Positions 8,846 to 17,875 of a stretch of 64,000 bases of DNA are shown here, piece by piece; positions within the stretch are counted from its first letter, which is position 1; each line of letters begins with the position of its first letter. The stretch comes from Gammaproteobacteria bacterium (GTDB lineage: Bacteria; Pseudomonadota; Gammaproteobacteria; Enterobacterales; Alteromonadaceae). Location of the stretch: positions 52,417 to 116,416 of the forward strand of contig JAFLDV010000009.1 of the NCBI GenBank assembly GCA_017302255.1. The letters are read 5' to 3'. Below the pieces are notes generated by a model that was not told where the DNA came from, made no database searches, and saw only the letters and a list, made by a program, of their open reading frames with translations. The position numbers and the translations under genes are program-made.

Positions 8846-9043
8846 AAATATAATTCCTTTTTTGTGGTCTTTGAGCATCATCCTGAAAATTACTAAGAAA
8901 CGCAACGTCAAGCAGAGTAAAGTCAGTTAAAGAGGTTTTTTTGGTTAAAAAAACGACAGCTTTTAATTACTAGACTACGCTGGATCCGAGCAGACGTCTT
9001 TCTGATATGCACTGTAAATCAATCGATTAGAGGTGTAACAGCT

Positions 9044-10669
9044 ATGTTAAATCAATTTAAGGTCAGTACAAGATTAGCGATGTTGGCTGCAGTGCCGCTA
9101 TTGGTGCTGATTGGCATTTGTTTTGGCGCCTTATCAAACATGAGTCAGTTAGCCAAAGGTGTCGATAGTTTGTATCAAGATAGGGTTAAACCACTGCAGC
9201 AACTCAAGACAGTGTCTGATTCGTTTGCGGTCACTATCGTCGACACATTGCATAAACATCGTGCCGGGGTTGTTGCGGCGGCAGATGCTGCAGAAACGCT
9301 AAAAACAGCAGAGCAAGTGGCGTTAAATCAATGGCAATTGTACAAATCAACCTTACTCACAGCGGAAGAGTCCAGATTAATCGCTGATACCCAACCACTT
9401 ATTGATGCTTGGCTGGTGCAAATCCGCGGCTATCAACAAGCGATCCCTGACGGGTCTATCTTGAAAGTCGCTAATGAACAATTTAATCAGCAACTTTACG
9501 CAACTGCAGATCCATTGAGTGGCGCCTTAGAAGCTCTGATACAGTTGCAGTTGCGCGAATCGGCAAAGTTCGTAGATGTTGCACATGACACACTAAGTGC
9601 TACGAGCTGGTTGTTTAGCAGTATCGTAATTGCGGTGGTGATAGCGCTCAGTGTTTTGGCTTTTTTAGTATCTCGTTCTATTTCGACGCCGCTTATTGCA
9701 CTGCGTTCAACCATGATGGCCGTGGGCGAACGTTCGGATTTACGACTGCGAGCGCCTGTTGCAGGCGATGATGAAATTGCCGATGCCGCCCAGGCATTCA
9801 ATCAAACTTTGACCCGCGTCCAGCAGTTTTTTCAGCAGTTGAGCCAAGCCGTTGTTAGTCTTGCTGCTGCCGCAGAGCAAATGAGTGTGATCAGTAAAAA
9901 TGTTAGTTCGACAGCACATTCCCAAGAACAAAACGCCAACATGATAGCCACTGCAGTGAATGAAATGACGGTGGCTATTGCTGAGGTTGCCCGCAGTGCT
10001 CAAGCAACGTCAACTCAAGCAAGTGATGCCGATAGTCGCACCCAAGTCGGCTACGAACAGGTGAGCGCAAATGTGGTGGCCATCACTGACTTATCAGATG
10101 CGGTGGCAAGTGCAAGTGTGGTCATTGAAACCCTCAATGGTGAATCCGAGAAAATTGGCCAAGTGCTGACGGTTATTCAAAGCATCGCCGCCCAAACGAA
10201 TCTATTGGCATTAAATGCCGCTATCGAAGCTGCGCGGGCTGGTGATGCTGGTCGCGGTTTCGCCGTGGTCGCCGATGAAGTGCGCACCTTGGCGACCAAT
10301 ACCCATCAGGCAACTGAATCTATCCGCACTATGATGGCGAGTTTGCAAACATCCGCCAAAGATGCAGTGAGTGCAATGCAATTGTCCCAGCAACATGCCA
10401 CCAATAGCGTGACTAATGCCAATGCCGCCGGTGAAGTACTTGGCGAAATTAAGCAGGCCGTTGGTAGTATTGTTGACATGAATACGCAAATTTCGGCAGC
10501 AACCGAGGAACAAACTGTGGTGGCTGAAGATATCAGTAAAAACATCACCGAATTTAGCCAAAGTATTAGTGAAGTCTCTCGCAGTGCCGAGCAAAGTGCA
10601 GAGGCCAGTGAAGAATTATCGGTACTTGCGGTTAGGATTTCCCAACAAGCCGCGTTGTTCCAAGTCTAA
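9044..10669 (+). CDS. Methyl-accepting chemotaxis protein
   Basis: This 541-residue chemoreceptor has two membrane helices (about 10-32 and 187-209) enclosing a periplasmic four-helix-type sensor, a HAMP domain (about 210-262, starting RSISTPLIALR), and a long cytoplasmic helical hairpin. The highly conserved tip (NLLALNAAIEAARAGDAGRG followed by FAVVADEVRTLA, about residues 384-415) binds CheW and CheA. No C-terminal CheR-tethering pentapeptide is present, as the protein ends ALFQV. The ligand cannot be told from sequence. The gene stands alone between the DUF350 operon (divergent) and the M13 peptidase, with an AGAGGTG ribosome binding site. Confidence 0.96.
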   Translation: MLNQFKVSTRLAMLAAVPLLVLIGICFGALSNMSQLAKGVDSLYQDRVKPLQQLKTVSDSFAVTIVDTLHKHRAGVVAAADAAETLKTAEQVALNQWQLYKSTLLTAEESRLIADTQPLIDAWLVQIRGYQQAIPDGSILKVANEQFNQQLYATADPLSGALEALIQLQLRESAKFVDVAHDTLSATSWLFSSIVIAVVIALSVLAFLVSRSISTPLIALRSTMMAVGERSDLRLRAPVAGDDEIADAAQAFNQTLTRVQQFFQQLSQAVVSLAAAAEQMSVISKNVSSTAHSQEQNANMIATAVNEMTVAIAEVARSAQATSTQASDADSRTQVGYEQVSANVVAITDLSDAVASASVVIETLNGESEKIGQVLTVIQSIAAQTNLLALNAAIEAARAGDAGRGFAVVADEVRTLATNTHQATESIRTMMASLQTSAKDAVSAMQLSQQHATNSVTNANAAGEVLGEIKQAVGSIVDMNTQISAATEEQTVVAEDISKNITEFSQSISEVSRSAEQSAEASEELSVLAVRISQQAALFQV

Positions 10670-10859
10670 AATCCCGCTGATTTATTTCATCCATGTGACC
10701 AGCATTGTCGATAACAGTCGTCAGTGTTGGTCGCTCGTGGCGCTATTTCGGCTTTTGGTCGCAGATGCAGCATTCTGCCCCTGTGCTGGGCTGGACAATA
10801 CAAGTGAAGCCTCTACACTCGCACTGACAAGATTTATACAGTTTAGATAGGATAATTCC

Positions 10860-12935
10860 ATGAAAAATAAAACGATGATGGCACTTTGTGTCGCTTTGGC
10901 TCTAGGTATTTCCGGCTGTGAACCTGCTGCAGAGACCACTGCTTCGGCTGCTGGAAACCAAGGAAATGTTGCTGCCAGCAGCGCTTTAAAATCGGGGATC
11001 TATCTGAGTAATCTTGATACCCAAATTAAGCCACAAGATGATTTCTTTCGTTATGTGAACGGTAATTGGCTCGCCAAGACTGAAATTCCAGCGGATAAAT
11101 CCCGTTGGGGTAGTTTTGATGAACTCCGAGATAGCTCCAGCAAACATGTGTTGCAAATTGTCAAAGATGCAGCAGCTAAACCGGCTGAGGCTGGCAGTGA
11201 TCCGCAAAAAATCGGTGATATGTATCGTGCATTCATGGATACCGCAACCATCGAAAAGTTGGGGCTGAGCCCACTTGCTGCCGACGTCGCTCGGATCGAT
11301 CAACTGAAAAGTCCTGCAGATCTTGCGACTTTATGGGGGCAACTGCAGGTTGAGCGCTACGGCACGCCAGTTGGGGTTTTCGTCGGTCAAGATCAGAAGA
11401 ATTCTACCCAATATATAACTGGTATGAACCAGTCCGGTCTTGGCTTACCTGACCGCGATTATTATTTGAAGTCGGATGAAAAAGCCGAAAAAATCAAAAA
11501 ACAATATCAGTGGATGATCGCCAAATATTGGGAGTTAGCCGGTTGGCCTGAGGGCAGTTTAGCCGCTGAGAAAATCTTCGCGATTGAGACCAAACTCGCG
11601 AATGCGCAGTGGAGTCGGGTGCAAAATCGCGACCGCACCAAAACCTACAATAAAATGACAATTGCGGAGTTGAGTACTAGAGCTCCAGGGTTTGACTGGC
11701 AAGCGTTTTTGACTGCCGCCGAACTAGGTGCGGTTAACGAAGTTGTGGTTCGTCAGCCAGATTACCTAACCGCATTTGCCAAAATTCAAGCGGACGTGCC
11801 ATTACAAGACTGGCAGCTATACCTGAAGTTTCATTTGTTACGCAGCAAATCGACGTTACTAAGCAGCGCTTTTGAACAAACCAATTTTGATTTCTATGGC
11901 CGAGTATTGACCGGATTGCAGGAACAAAAGCCGCGCGAAGAGCGTGCTGTGGTTGCAATCGATGACGCGCTTGGATTCATGGTTGGTAAGCTTTATGTCG
12001 ATAAATACTTCAAGCCAGAAGCGAAAGAGCGGATGGACCAACTCATCAAAAACTTGCGCGTCGCCTTCGAACAAGCAATCAATGATTTAGAGTGGATGAG
12101 TCCTGCGACTAAACAACAAGCGCAAGTGAAACTGCAGAAATTCAACGCGAAAATCGGTTATCCAGATGTTTGGCGGGATTACAGCTGTTTGACAATCAAA
12201 GTGGATGATTTAGTTGGCAACGTTAAACGCAGTAATGCATGTGAATATCAGCGGATGATTGCCCGTTTAGGCAAGCCGGTCGATAGAAACGAGTGGGGTA
12301 TGACACCACAAACGGTCAATGCTTATTACAGCTCAACTATGAATGAAATCGTGTTTCCAGCAGCCATTTTGCAACCACCGTTCTTTAACGTGGAAGCCGA
12401 TGACGCAGTCAATTACGGGGCAATCGGTGGTGTAATTGGTCATGAAATTACCCACGGTTTTGACGATCAGGGCCGCCGTTCTGACGGTGATGGTAATTTA
12501 CGGGATTGGTGGACACCTGATGATGAAAGTCAGTTTAAGCAACGCGCTCAGCTGATGATTGATCAGTACAATGGTTACAACCCAATTGATGATTTACATG
12601 TACAGGGTGCGCTAACGCTTGGCGAAAACATTGCTGATTTAGGCGGTTTGACCGTCGCTTACCGTGCTTACCAAAACTCACTTGGCGGCAAAACCGCTCC
12701 GGTGATCGATGGTTTTACCGGTGAGAAACGTCTGTTTATTGGTTGGTCACAAGTCTGGCGGAATAAATCTCGTGATGAAGCGCTGCGACAAATGTTGATT
12801 ACCGATCCACATTCTCCAGGCATGTATCGTGTGCAAGGGATTTTGTCGAATATGCCAGAATTCTATCAAGCATATGACGTGAAAGCGGGCGATGGGATGT
12901 ATCGCCCTGCTGAGCAACGCGTGAAAATTTGGTAG
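10860..12935 (+). CDS. M13 family zinc metallopeptidase lipoprotein (PepO/neprilysin-like)
   Basis: The N-terminus is a lipoprotein signal with lipobox ISGC at about residues 17-20. The 691 residues fit family M13. Visible features are DDFFRYVNGNWLAKTEIPADKSRWGSF at the N-terminal domain, NAYYSSTMNEIVFPAAILQPPFF, the zinc motif HEITH at about 527-531, the third zinc ligand in ENIADLGG near 588, and the DPHSPGMYRVQGILSNMPEFY and C-terminal tryptophan (VKIW) typical of the family. It is expected to degrade oligopeptides in the periplasm while anchored to a membrane. The gene is monocistronic with its own terminator. Confidence 0.96.
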   Translation: MKNKTMMALCVALALGISGCEPAAETTASAAGNQGNVAASSALKSGIYLSNLDTQIKPQDDFFRYVNGNWLAKTEIPADKSRWGSFDELRDSSSKHVLQIVKDAAAKPAEAGSDPQKIGDMYRAFMDTATIEKLGLSPLAADVARIDQLKSPADLATLWGQLQVERYGTPVGVFVGQDQKNSTQYITGMNQSGLGLPDRDYYLKSDEKAEKIKKQYQWMIAKYWELAGWPEGSLAAEKIFAIETKLANAQWSRVQNRDRTKTYNKMTIAELSTRAPGFDWQAFLTAAELGAVNEVVVRQPDYLTAFAKIQADVPLQDWQLYLKFHLLRSKSTLLSSAFEQTNFDFYGRVLTGLQEQKPREERAVVAIDDALGFMVGKLYVDKYFKPEAKERMDQLIKNLRVAFEQAINDLEWMSPATKQQAQVKLQKFNAKIGYPDVWRDYSCLTIKVDDLVGNVKRSNACEYQRMIARLGKPVDRNEWGMTPQTVNAYYSSTMNEIVFPAAILQPPFFNVEADDAVNYGAIGGVIGHEITHGFDDQGRRSDGDGNLRDWWTPDDESQFKQRAQLMIDQYNGYNPIDDLHVQGALTLGENIADLGGLTVAYRAYQNSLGGKTAPVIDGFTGEKRLFIGWSQVWRNKSRDEALRQMLITDPHSPGMYRVQGILSNMPEFYQAYDVKAGDGMYRPAEQRVKIW

Positions 12936-12956
12936 TGATCGGTTAAATGCCATTCG

Positions 12957-12990
12957 TTAAACGGAGCCTTTGGGCTCCGTTTTCGTTTTT
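12957..12990 (+). terminator. Rho-independent terminator of the M13 peptidase gene
   Basis: The stem ACGGAGCC / GGCTCCGT, extended by A-T pairs, has a TTTG loop and is followed by TTTTCGTTTTT. Confidence 0.9.
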
Positions 12991-13024
12991 ATCGGGCAGC
13001 AAGAGTCAGGGAGGATGCTGAATG

Positions 13025-13042
13025 ATTGCATACGTATGCAAT
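13025..13042. promoter_or_regulatory. 18-bp perfect palindrome, possible regulator site
   Basis: ATTGCATACGTATGCAAT is a perfect palindrome 410 bases upstream of the TonB-dependent receptor gene. It shares the central core ATACGTAT with the operator-like palindrome 296 bases downstream and could be an auxiliary site for the same LacI-family regulator (inference). The rest of the 12991-13451 intergenic stretch contains no convincing gene. Confidence 0.4.
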
Positions 13043-13321
13043 AAAAATGCAATTTTTCTGGCACGTTCTTACCGACCATGGCCCCGGGTAATTGCCGCAA
13101 GACCTAAAATGTTCCCATTAAGTTCAATCGCTGTCGAAAAAAACTTCAAGAATTGCTGGCGTTCTGACCTACCAACCTAGAAATCTGTGCTATTTCTTAA
13201 TGTGCGTTAAGCACCAGTTCGTTGAGATTTGGTGCATTTCTTGTGAACAGTTGCATTTTGTTTCAACAAATTGCACAGCGGCAGTGCAAGTCGATGACGG
13301 GCTGCACTACCACGGCGCATT

Positions 13322-13337
13322 ATGAATACGTATTCAT
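13322..13337. promoter_or_regulatory. Operator-like palindrome upstream of the TonB-dependent receptor
   Basis: ATGAATACGTATTCAT is a perfect 16-bp palindrome. Its 14-bp core recurs at 37065-37078 upstream of the sugar MFS gene. An even palindrome with a central CG pair is typical of LacI-family operators. A LacI-family gene lies at 30776. The site ends directly before a promoter-like TTGTGT hexamer. Confidence 0.75.
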
Positions 13338-13338
13338 G

Positions 13339-13367
13339 TTGTGTAGTTGCGCCGTTCCACATAGAAA
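13339..13367 (+). promoter_or_regulatory. Predicted sigma-70 promoter of the TonB-dependent receptor gene
   Basis: TTGTGT (13339-13344) and TAGAAA (13362-13367) are separated by 17 bases. Neither hexamer is a strong match alone. The call rests on the identical arrangement, relative to the palindrome, at the MFS locus (37034-37078). Confidence 0.5.
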
Positions 13368-13451
13368 TAGCAAGGTTGTCATACTTCATGCCTATGGGTA
13401 TGGAGCGCGCAACTAATAATTAGAGCAACACCACACCGGGGATGAAGGGCA

Positions 13452-16289
13452 ATGAAACACTACAAATTAAGCGTACTAACGCTAGCATTGGCGACTGCAG
13501 GATTAAGTTCTTATGGCGTCGTTGCACAAGAAGCATTAAAAGACACCAAAGAAAAAACTGTCGAAGAGCAAATTGAAGTGATCGGCGTGACAGGCTACCG
13601 TGGTAGCTTGCAAAAAGCGCAATTGATCAAAATGAGCGAAAACTCTGTTGTTGAAGTTTTATCAGCAGAAGACATCGGTAAATTACCAGATACATCAGTC
13701 GCAGAATCTTTATCACGTTTACCAGGTTTAGCCGGTGAGCGTCGTAACGGCCGTACTAGCGGTCTGTCAGTGCGTGGTTTTAACGAAAACTACGTTGGCA
13801 CCTCTTTAAATGGTCGCGAATTACTCGGTATGGGTGATAACCGCGGCGTTGAATACGATTTATATCCATCAGAAATCGTTAATACAGTTTTAGTTTACAA
13901 AACTCCAGAAGCCTCGTTAATGGCACAAGGCATTGGTGGTACTGTTGATATCCAAACAGCGAATCCACTCACTGCAAAACGTACAGTTGCATTTAACTTA
14001 AGCTATGAGCAAAACGGTCAGGATTCTGGTAACCCAGATTTCGACAACAATGGTCACCGTGCGTCATTTAACTTTATTGACCAATTTATGGACAATAAAT
14101 TAGGTGTTGCTGTAGTTGCTGCGACTATGGAATCGCCACGTCAAGAACAACAATTCCGTGGTTGGGGTTATGCCGGTGCTAACGCTGCTAAAGCTGCGCC
14201 AGGTGTGACAGTGCCTGCTGGTACTGTAGTTTTAGGTGGTCACGACTCATTCACTCGTTCAGCGATGTTAGAGCGTAATTCAATTGCTGCAATCATTGAA
14301 TACGCACCAACTGACCGCTTAAAAGCCAAGTTTGATGCTTTATTGATTGATTTCAATGAAAAAGATGCTCGTCGTGGTTTAGAAGAAGGTGGTGCTGAGT
14401 GGGGTACTGGCGCTTACACTATCACTGGTGTTGAAAATGGCTTAGTAACTTCAGGTTTCTATGACGGTTTCCACTCAGTTATCCGTAACGATGCTCGTGA
14501 GCAAGATGCAAGCTTAAAAACTTTCGGTTTAAACCTTGAATACGCAATCAACGATGAATGGGCAGCTGAAGTTGACATCTCTACCGGCGATGTAAACAAA
14601 ACTATCACTGATATCGAAAGTTATTCAGGTGTTGGCCGTGCCACAGTGCCAAACCGTCCAATGGCGGCTCGTGCATGGACTATGACCTCTTCTGGCGTCA
14701 TGTATAGCGCACACCCAACATTACCATCAGTAGATTACACCAACGCTTCATTAATCCGTTTAGCAGGTCCGCAATCTTGGGGTGGTAGCTTAGCTCCAGT
14801 TCCAGCGTTCCAAGGCACTAACGGTTTTGGTCCTTCTACCGCACAAGACGGTTTCGTTAACCAACCAGATTTTGATGAATCATTAGACAGCGTCCGCTTA
14901 CAACTGAACGGTGAAGTGGATTGGGGCGTGATCAACAAGTTTGAAGCGGGCGTAGTTTATAAAGAACGTTCAAAAACTAAGATCAACAATGGTGCTTATT
15001 TGACCGCAAAAGTATGGCCAAATTCAGACCCAATTCCTAACGTGCTCGGTGTTGCAGATTTAAGCTTCATCGGTATTCCAGGTGTGTTGGCTTATGACAG
15101 CTTAGCGCTTTACAACAGCGGTTATTATATTTCTACCGATGCAGCCCTGTTGGAAAACGGCCGTTTTGGTGACACTTACACTATCGATGAAGAAATCACC
15201 ACACTGTACTCAATGGCAAATATCAGCACTGAAGTTGCTGGCATGCCGTTAGAAGGTAACGTTGGTGTGCAGATTGTTAGCTCTAAACAATCTGGTCAAG
15301 GTTTCGACGCGACTACCGGTGTTGGCGGTTACACTCGTGCTACTGCGGTAAGTGGTGGTGCAGATTACACTGACGTGCTGCCAAGCTTAAACTTAAGCTT
15401 AGAAGTGCTTGATGATCAGTACGTCCGTACTGCGGTATCTAAAGTAACTAGCCGTCCGCGTATCGACGATTTACGTCCAAACGCAACAGTAAGTTTTGCG
15501 TTCAACGACAACAATATTTTGTCGACTAACCCAGCAAACAGTGCGTGGAGTGGTAACGCTGGTAACTCTGAATTGAAGCCATTAGAAGCTAACCAATTCG
15601 ATTTATCATACGAAAACTACTACCACGAGAATGGTTATATCGCCACTAGCTTCTTCTACAAAGATTTAGTGAATTGGCACGTTGCTGGCGCAACTATCAA
15701 TGATTTTAGCGCTAACTACATCCCTGGTTTCCACCAAACTAGTACTGGTCAAGCACCAGCGACTATGATGGGTATCCTGAACTTCCGTGAAGACGGTATG
15801 CAAGGTTTTGTCCGTGGTTATGAAATCCAAGCGAGCTTCCCATTTGAGATCGTCCACGCATCATTGGATGGTTTAGGTGTGGTTGCTAGTGCAACCAAGT
15901 TAGATGGTTCATTAGGTGAAGGCAACGCTCGTCAAAACGTGCCAGGTCTGTCAAACGAACTTTATACTTTAACTGCCTACTATGAAAAAGCTGGTTTTGA
16001 ATTCCGCGTTTCTGGTACTAAACGTGATGAGTTCACTACTGAAACTCGTGGTCTGAGCTTGAGCTTGGCACCTACTACTGACCAAGGTGGTACTTTGGTT
16101 GACGCGCAAATCGGCTATGATTTCGGCGAGTCAGGTATCAGCCAGTTAGAAGGTCTGCGTGTATCATTGCAAGGTCAAAACTTAACGGATGAGAAGACAA
16201 TCCAAGCGAACGGTGGTGATTCACGTCAGATCACTCAATACCAAAGCTTTGGTCGTAACTTCATGCTGAGCATGAACTACAAGTTCTAA
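13452..16289 (+). CDS. TonB-dependent receptor, probable maltodextrin/alpha-glucan transporter
   Basis: This 945-residue outer-membrane receptor begins with a signal peptide (cleavage near VVAQEA, residue 26). A short N-terminal segment with IEVIGVTGYRGSLQ follows, then a plug domain: ENSVVEVLSAEDIGKLPDTSVAESLSRLPGL, LSVRGFNENYVGTSLNGREL, and GIGGTVDIQTANPL. The rest is a 22-strand-type barrel ending in the aromatic residue of MNYKF. Its subfamily (EDIGKLPDTSVAESLSRLPG) is common among glycan-importing receptors of Alteromonadales and related bacteria. The substrate is inferred from the downstream GH13 amylase and from the operator shared with the sugar MFS and glucoamylase genes. A strong hairpin terminator follows it, so downstream genes probably receive reduced read-through. 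Confidence 0.93.
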   Translation: MKHYKLSVLTLALATAGLSSYGVVAQEALKDTKEKTVEEQIEVIGVTGYRGSLQKAQLIKMSENSVVEVLSAEDIGKLPDTSVAESLSRLPGLAGERRNGRTSGLSVRGFNENYVGTSLNGRELLGMGDNRGVEYDLYPSEIVNTVLVYKTPEASLMAQGIGGTVDIQTANPLTAKRTVAFNLSYEQNGQDSGNPDFDNNGHRASFNFIDQFMDNKLGVAVVAATMESPRQEQQFRGWGYAGANAAKAAPGVTVPAGTVVLGGHDSFTRSAMLERNSIAAIIEYAPTDRLKAKFDALLIDFNEKDARRGLEEGGAEWGTGAYTITGVENGLVTSGFYDGFHSVIRNDAREQDASLKTFGLNLEYAINDEWAAEVDISTGDVNKTITDIESYSGVGRATVPNRPMAARAWTMTSSGVMYSAHPTLPSVDYTNASLIRLAGPQSWGGSLAPVPAFQGTNGFGPSTAQDGFVNQPDFDESLDSVRLQLNGEVDWGVINKFEAGVVYKERSKTKINNGAYLTAKVWPNSDPIPNVLGVADLSFIGIPGVLAYDSLALYNSGYYISTDAALLENGRFGDTYTIDEEITTLYSMANISTEVAGMPLEGNVGVQIVSSKQSGQGFDATTGVGGYTRATAVSGGADYTDVLPSLNLSLEVLDDQYVRTAVSKVTSRPRIDDLRPNATVSFAFNDNNILSTNPANSAWSGNAGNSELKPLEANQFDLSYENYYHENGYIATSFFYKDLVNWHVAGATINDFSANYIPGFHQTSTGQAPATMMGILNFREDGMQGFVRGYEIQASFPFEIVHASLDGLGVVASATKLDGSLGEGNARQNVPGLSNELYTLTAYYEKAGFEFRVSGTKRDEFTTETRGLSLSLAPTTDQGGTLVDAQIGYDFGESGISQLEGLRVSLQGQNLTDEKTIQANGGDSRQITQYQSFGRNFMLSMNYKF

Positions 16290-16318
16290 TGCCGTTAGGT
16301 TGGTAATTGAAGTTGATA

Positions 16319-16353
16319 AAAACCCAATCAGTTCGCTGATTGGGTTTTTTTTA
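16319..16353 (+). terminator. Strong hairpin terminator between receptor and halogenase genes
   Basis: The 11-bp stem AACCCAATCAG / CTGATTGGGTT has a TTCG tetraloop and is followed by TTTTTT. It ends 12 bases before the halogenase start, so it probably sets a high receptor to low enzyme expression ratio unless a separate promoter exists. Confidence 0.92.
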
Positions 16354-16364
16354 AGGTTTAAACC

Positions 16365-17855
16365 ATGGACATCGTGAAAAAAGTAGTGATTTTAGGCGGA
16401 GGCACCGCGGGTTGGTTAGCCGCATCCTTGCTGAAAAAAGTCATTGGTTCGGTGATAGATATTGAGCTGGTGGAATCTGATGAAATTGGTATTGTTGGCG
16501 TGGGTGAGGCGACTATTCCGCCAATCCGCTTGGTTAATCAAGTGCTTGGGATCTCCGAAGCCGATTTCCTGCGCGAAACCAATGCCACCATCAAGCTTGC
16601 TATCAAGTTTGAAAATTGGAAACAACAGGGTGAAAGTTATTTTCATACCTTTGGTGCGCCAGGACGCAGCTTAGCATTTTGCAATTTCCACCATTTATGG
16701 CAAAAAGCGCGGCAGGCGGGCGATACCACCTCATTGTGGGCTTACGATTTAAATTATCTTTGCGCCACGGCAGGTAAATTTGCGCCGATCCAAAGTAAAG
16801 ACCACATCCTAGAGTTGCCTTACGCTTACCATTTTGATGCAGCTTTATATGCTCGTTATCTTCGAAAGTTCAGTGAAGGTTTGGGAGTAGTGCGCACCGA
16901 AGGCCGAGTTGCCAATGTCACTCGCCACTATAATGGTCATGTAAAAAGTCTGTTGTTAACGGATGGCCGTGAAGTCGCTGGGGATTTTTTTATTGATTGC
17001 TCTGGCTTTAGCTCATTGCTGTTGCAACAACATCTGCAGACTGGTTATGACGATTGGAGTCATTTGCTGCCTTGTGATCGGGCCGTTGCGGTACCGTCTG
17101 AGCGCTTTGCGCAAACTTTGCCTTATACCCGTTCCATCGCCCATTCAGCTGGCTGGCAGTGGCGCATACCACTGCAGCACCGCAACGGTAATGGTTTGGT
17201 GTTTAGTAGTGCCCACTATAGTGAACAGCAGGCGATGGATCTGTTGATGCAGAATTTAGAAAGTCCAGCGCTAGGCGAGCCGCGAGTGATCCGCTTTAAA
17301 ACCGGCAGAGCACGTAAGCAATGGCATCGCAATGTAGTGGCTATCGGTTTGTCTTCCGGATTTTTAGAACCGTTAGAGTCGACCAGTATTCATTTAATCC
17401 AGTCAGGTATTGTTAGATTACTGCAGTTGTTTCCGCATCGAGGCATTGATGAAGCAAAAGTCGCTGAATACAACAAACAATCTGAGTTGGAATTCCGCCA
17501 GATCCGCGACTTCTTAATTTTTCACTATCATGTCAACCAGCGAGATGACAGCCAATTTTGGCGGGATATGCAGGAGATCGAAATTCCGGATTCTCTGGCT
17601 CATAAAATTGCCATTTTTGCTGCGGACGGTACCTTGGTTCGAGAAAATAACGATTTATTCCAAGATAGCTCCTGGCTGCAGGTCATGATGGGTCAGGGCA
17701 TCATGCCAAAAGATTACCATCCAATTGCTGATAATTTCTCGTACCAACAGCTCAGAGAAATGTTGGCGGGGATCCGGGCAATCAAAGAAGAGCCATTGTC
17801 AAAATTGCCAAGTCATGATGATTTTATTCAACGAGCCATTCGGCAAGTAAGCTGA
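16365..17855 (+). CDS. Tryptophan-halogenase-family flavoprotein, receptor-associated
   Basis: The 496 residues carry the motifs of FAD-dependent tryptophan halogenases: the dinucleotide-binding GGGTAGW (11-17), a lysine in AIKFENW (K81, at the position of the catalytic Lys), the WxWxIP motif as WQWRIP (264-269) and GFLEPLEST (332-340), whose Glu-Ser matches the second catalytic site. All key residues are therefore present. Genes of this family sit beside TonB-dependent receptors in many glycan-degrading bacteria. Their substrate is not established, and a role in free tryptophan halogenation is not implied. It lies between the receptor and the GH13 amylase. The start ATG follows AAGGTTT weakly; the N-terminus fits the family. 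Confidence 0.9.
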   Translation: MDIVKKVVILGGGTAGWLAASLLKKVIGSVIDIELVESDEIGIVGVGEATIPPIRLVNQVLGISEADFLRETNATIKLAIKFENWKQQGESYFHTFGAPGRSLAFCNFHHLWQKARQAGDTTSLWAYDLNYLCATAGKFAPIQSKDHILELPYAYHFDAALYARYLRKFSEGLGVVRTEGRVANVTRHYNGHVKSLLLTDGREVAGDFFIDCSGFSSLLLQQHLQTGYDDWSHLLPCDRAVAVPSERFAQTLPYTRSIAHSAGWQWRIPLQHRNGNGLVFSSAHYSEQQAMDLLMQNLESPALGEPRVIRFKTGRARKQWHRNVVAIGLSSGFLEPLESTSIHLIQSGIVRLLQLFPHRGIDEAKVAEYNKQSELEFRQIRDFLIFHYHVNQRDDSQFWRDMQEIEIPDSLAHKIAIFAADGTLVRENNDLFQDSSWLQVMMGQGIMPKDYHPIADNFSYQQLREMLAGIRAIKEEPLSKLPSHDDFIQRAIRQVS

Positions 17856-17875
17856 CCGCAGGAGCGCAGTAGATA

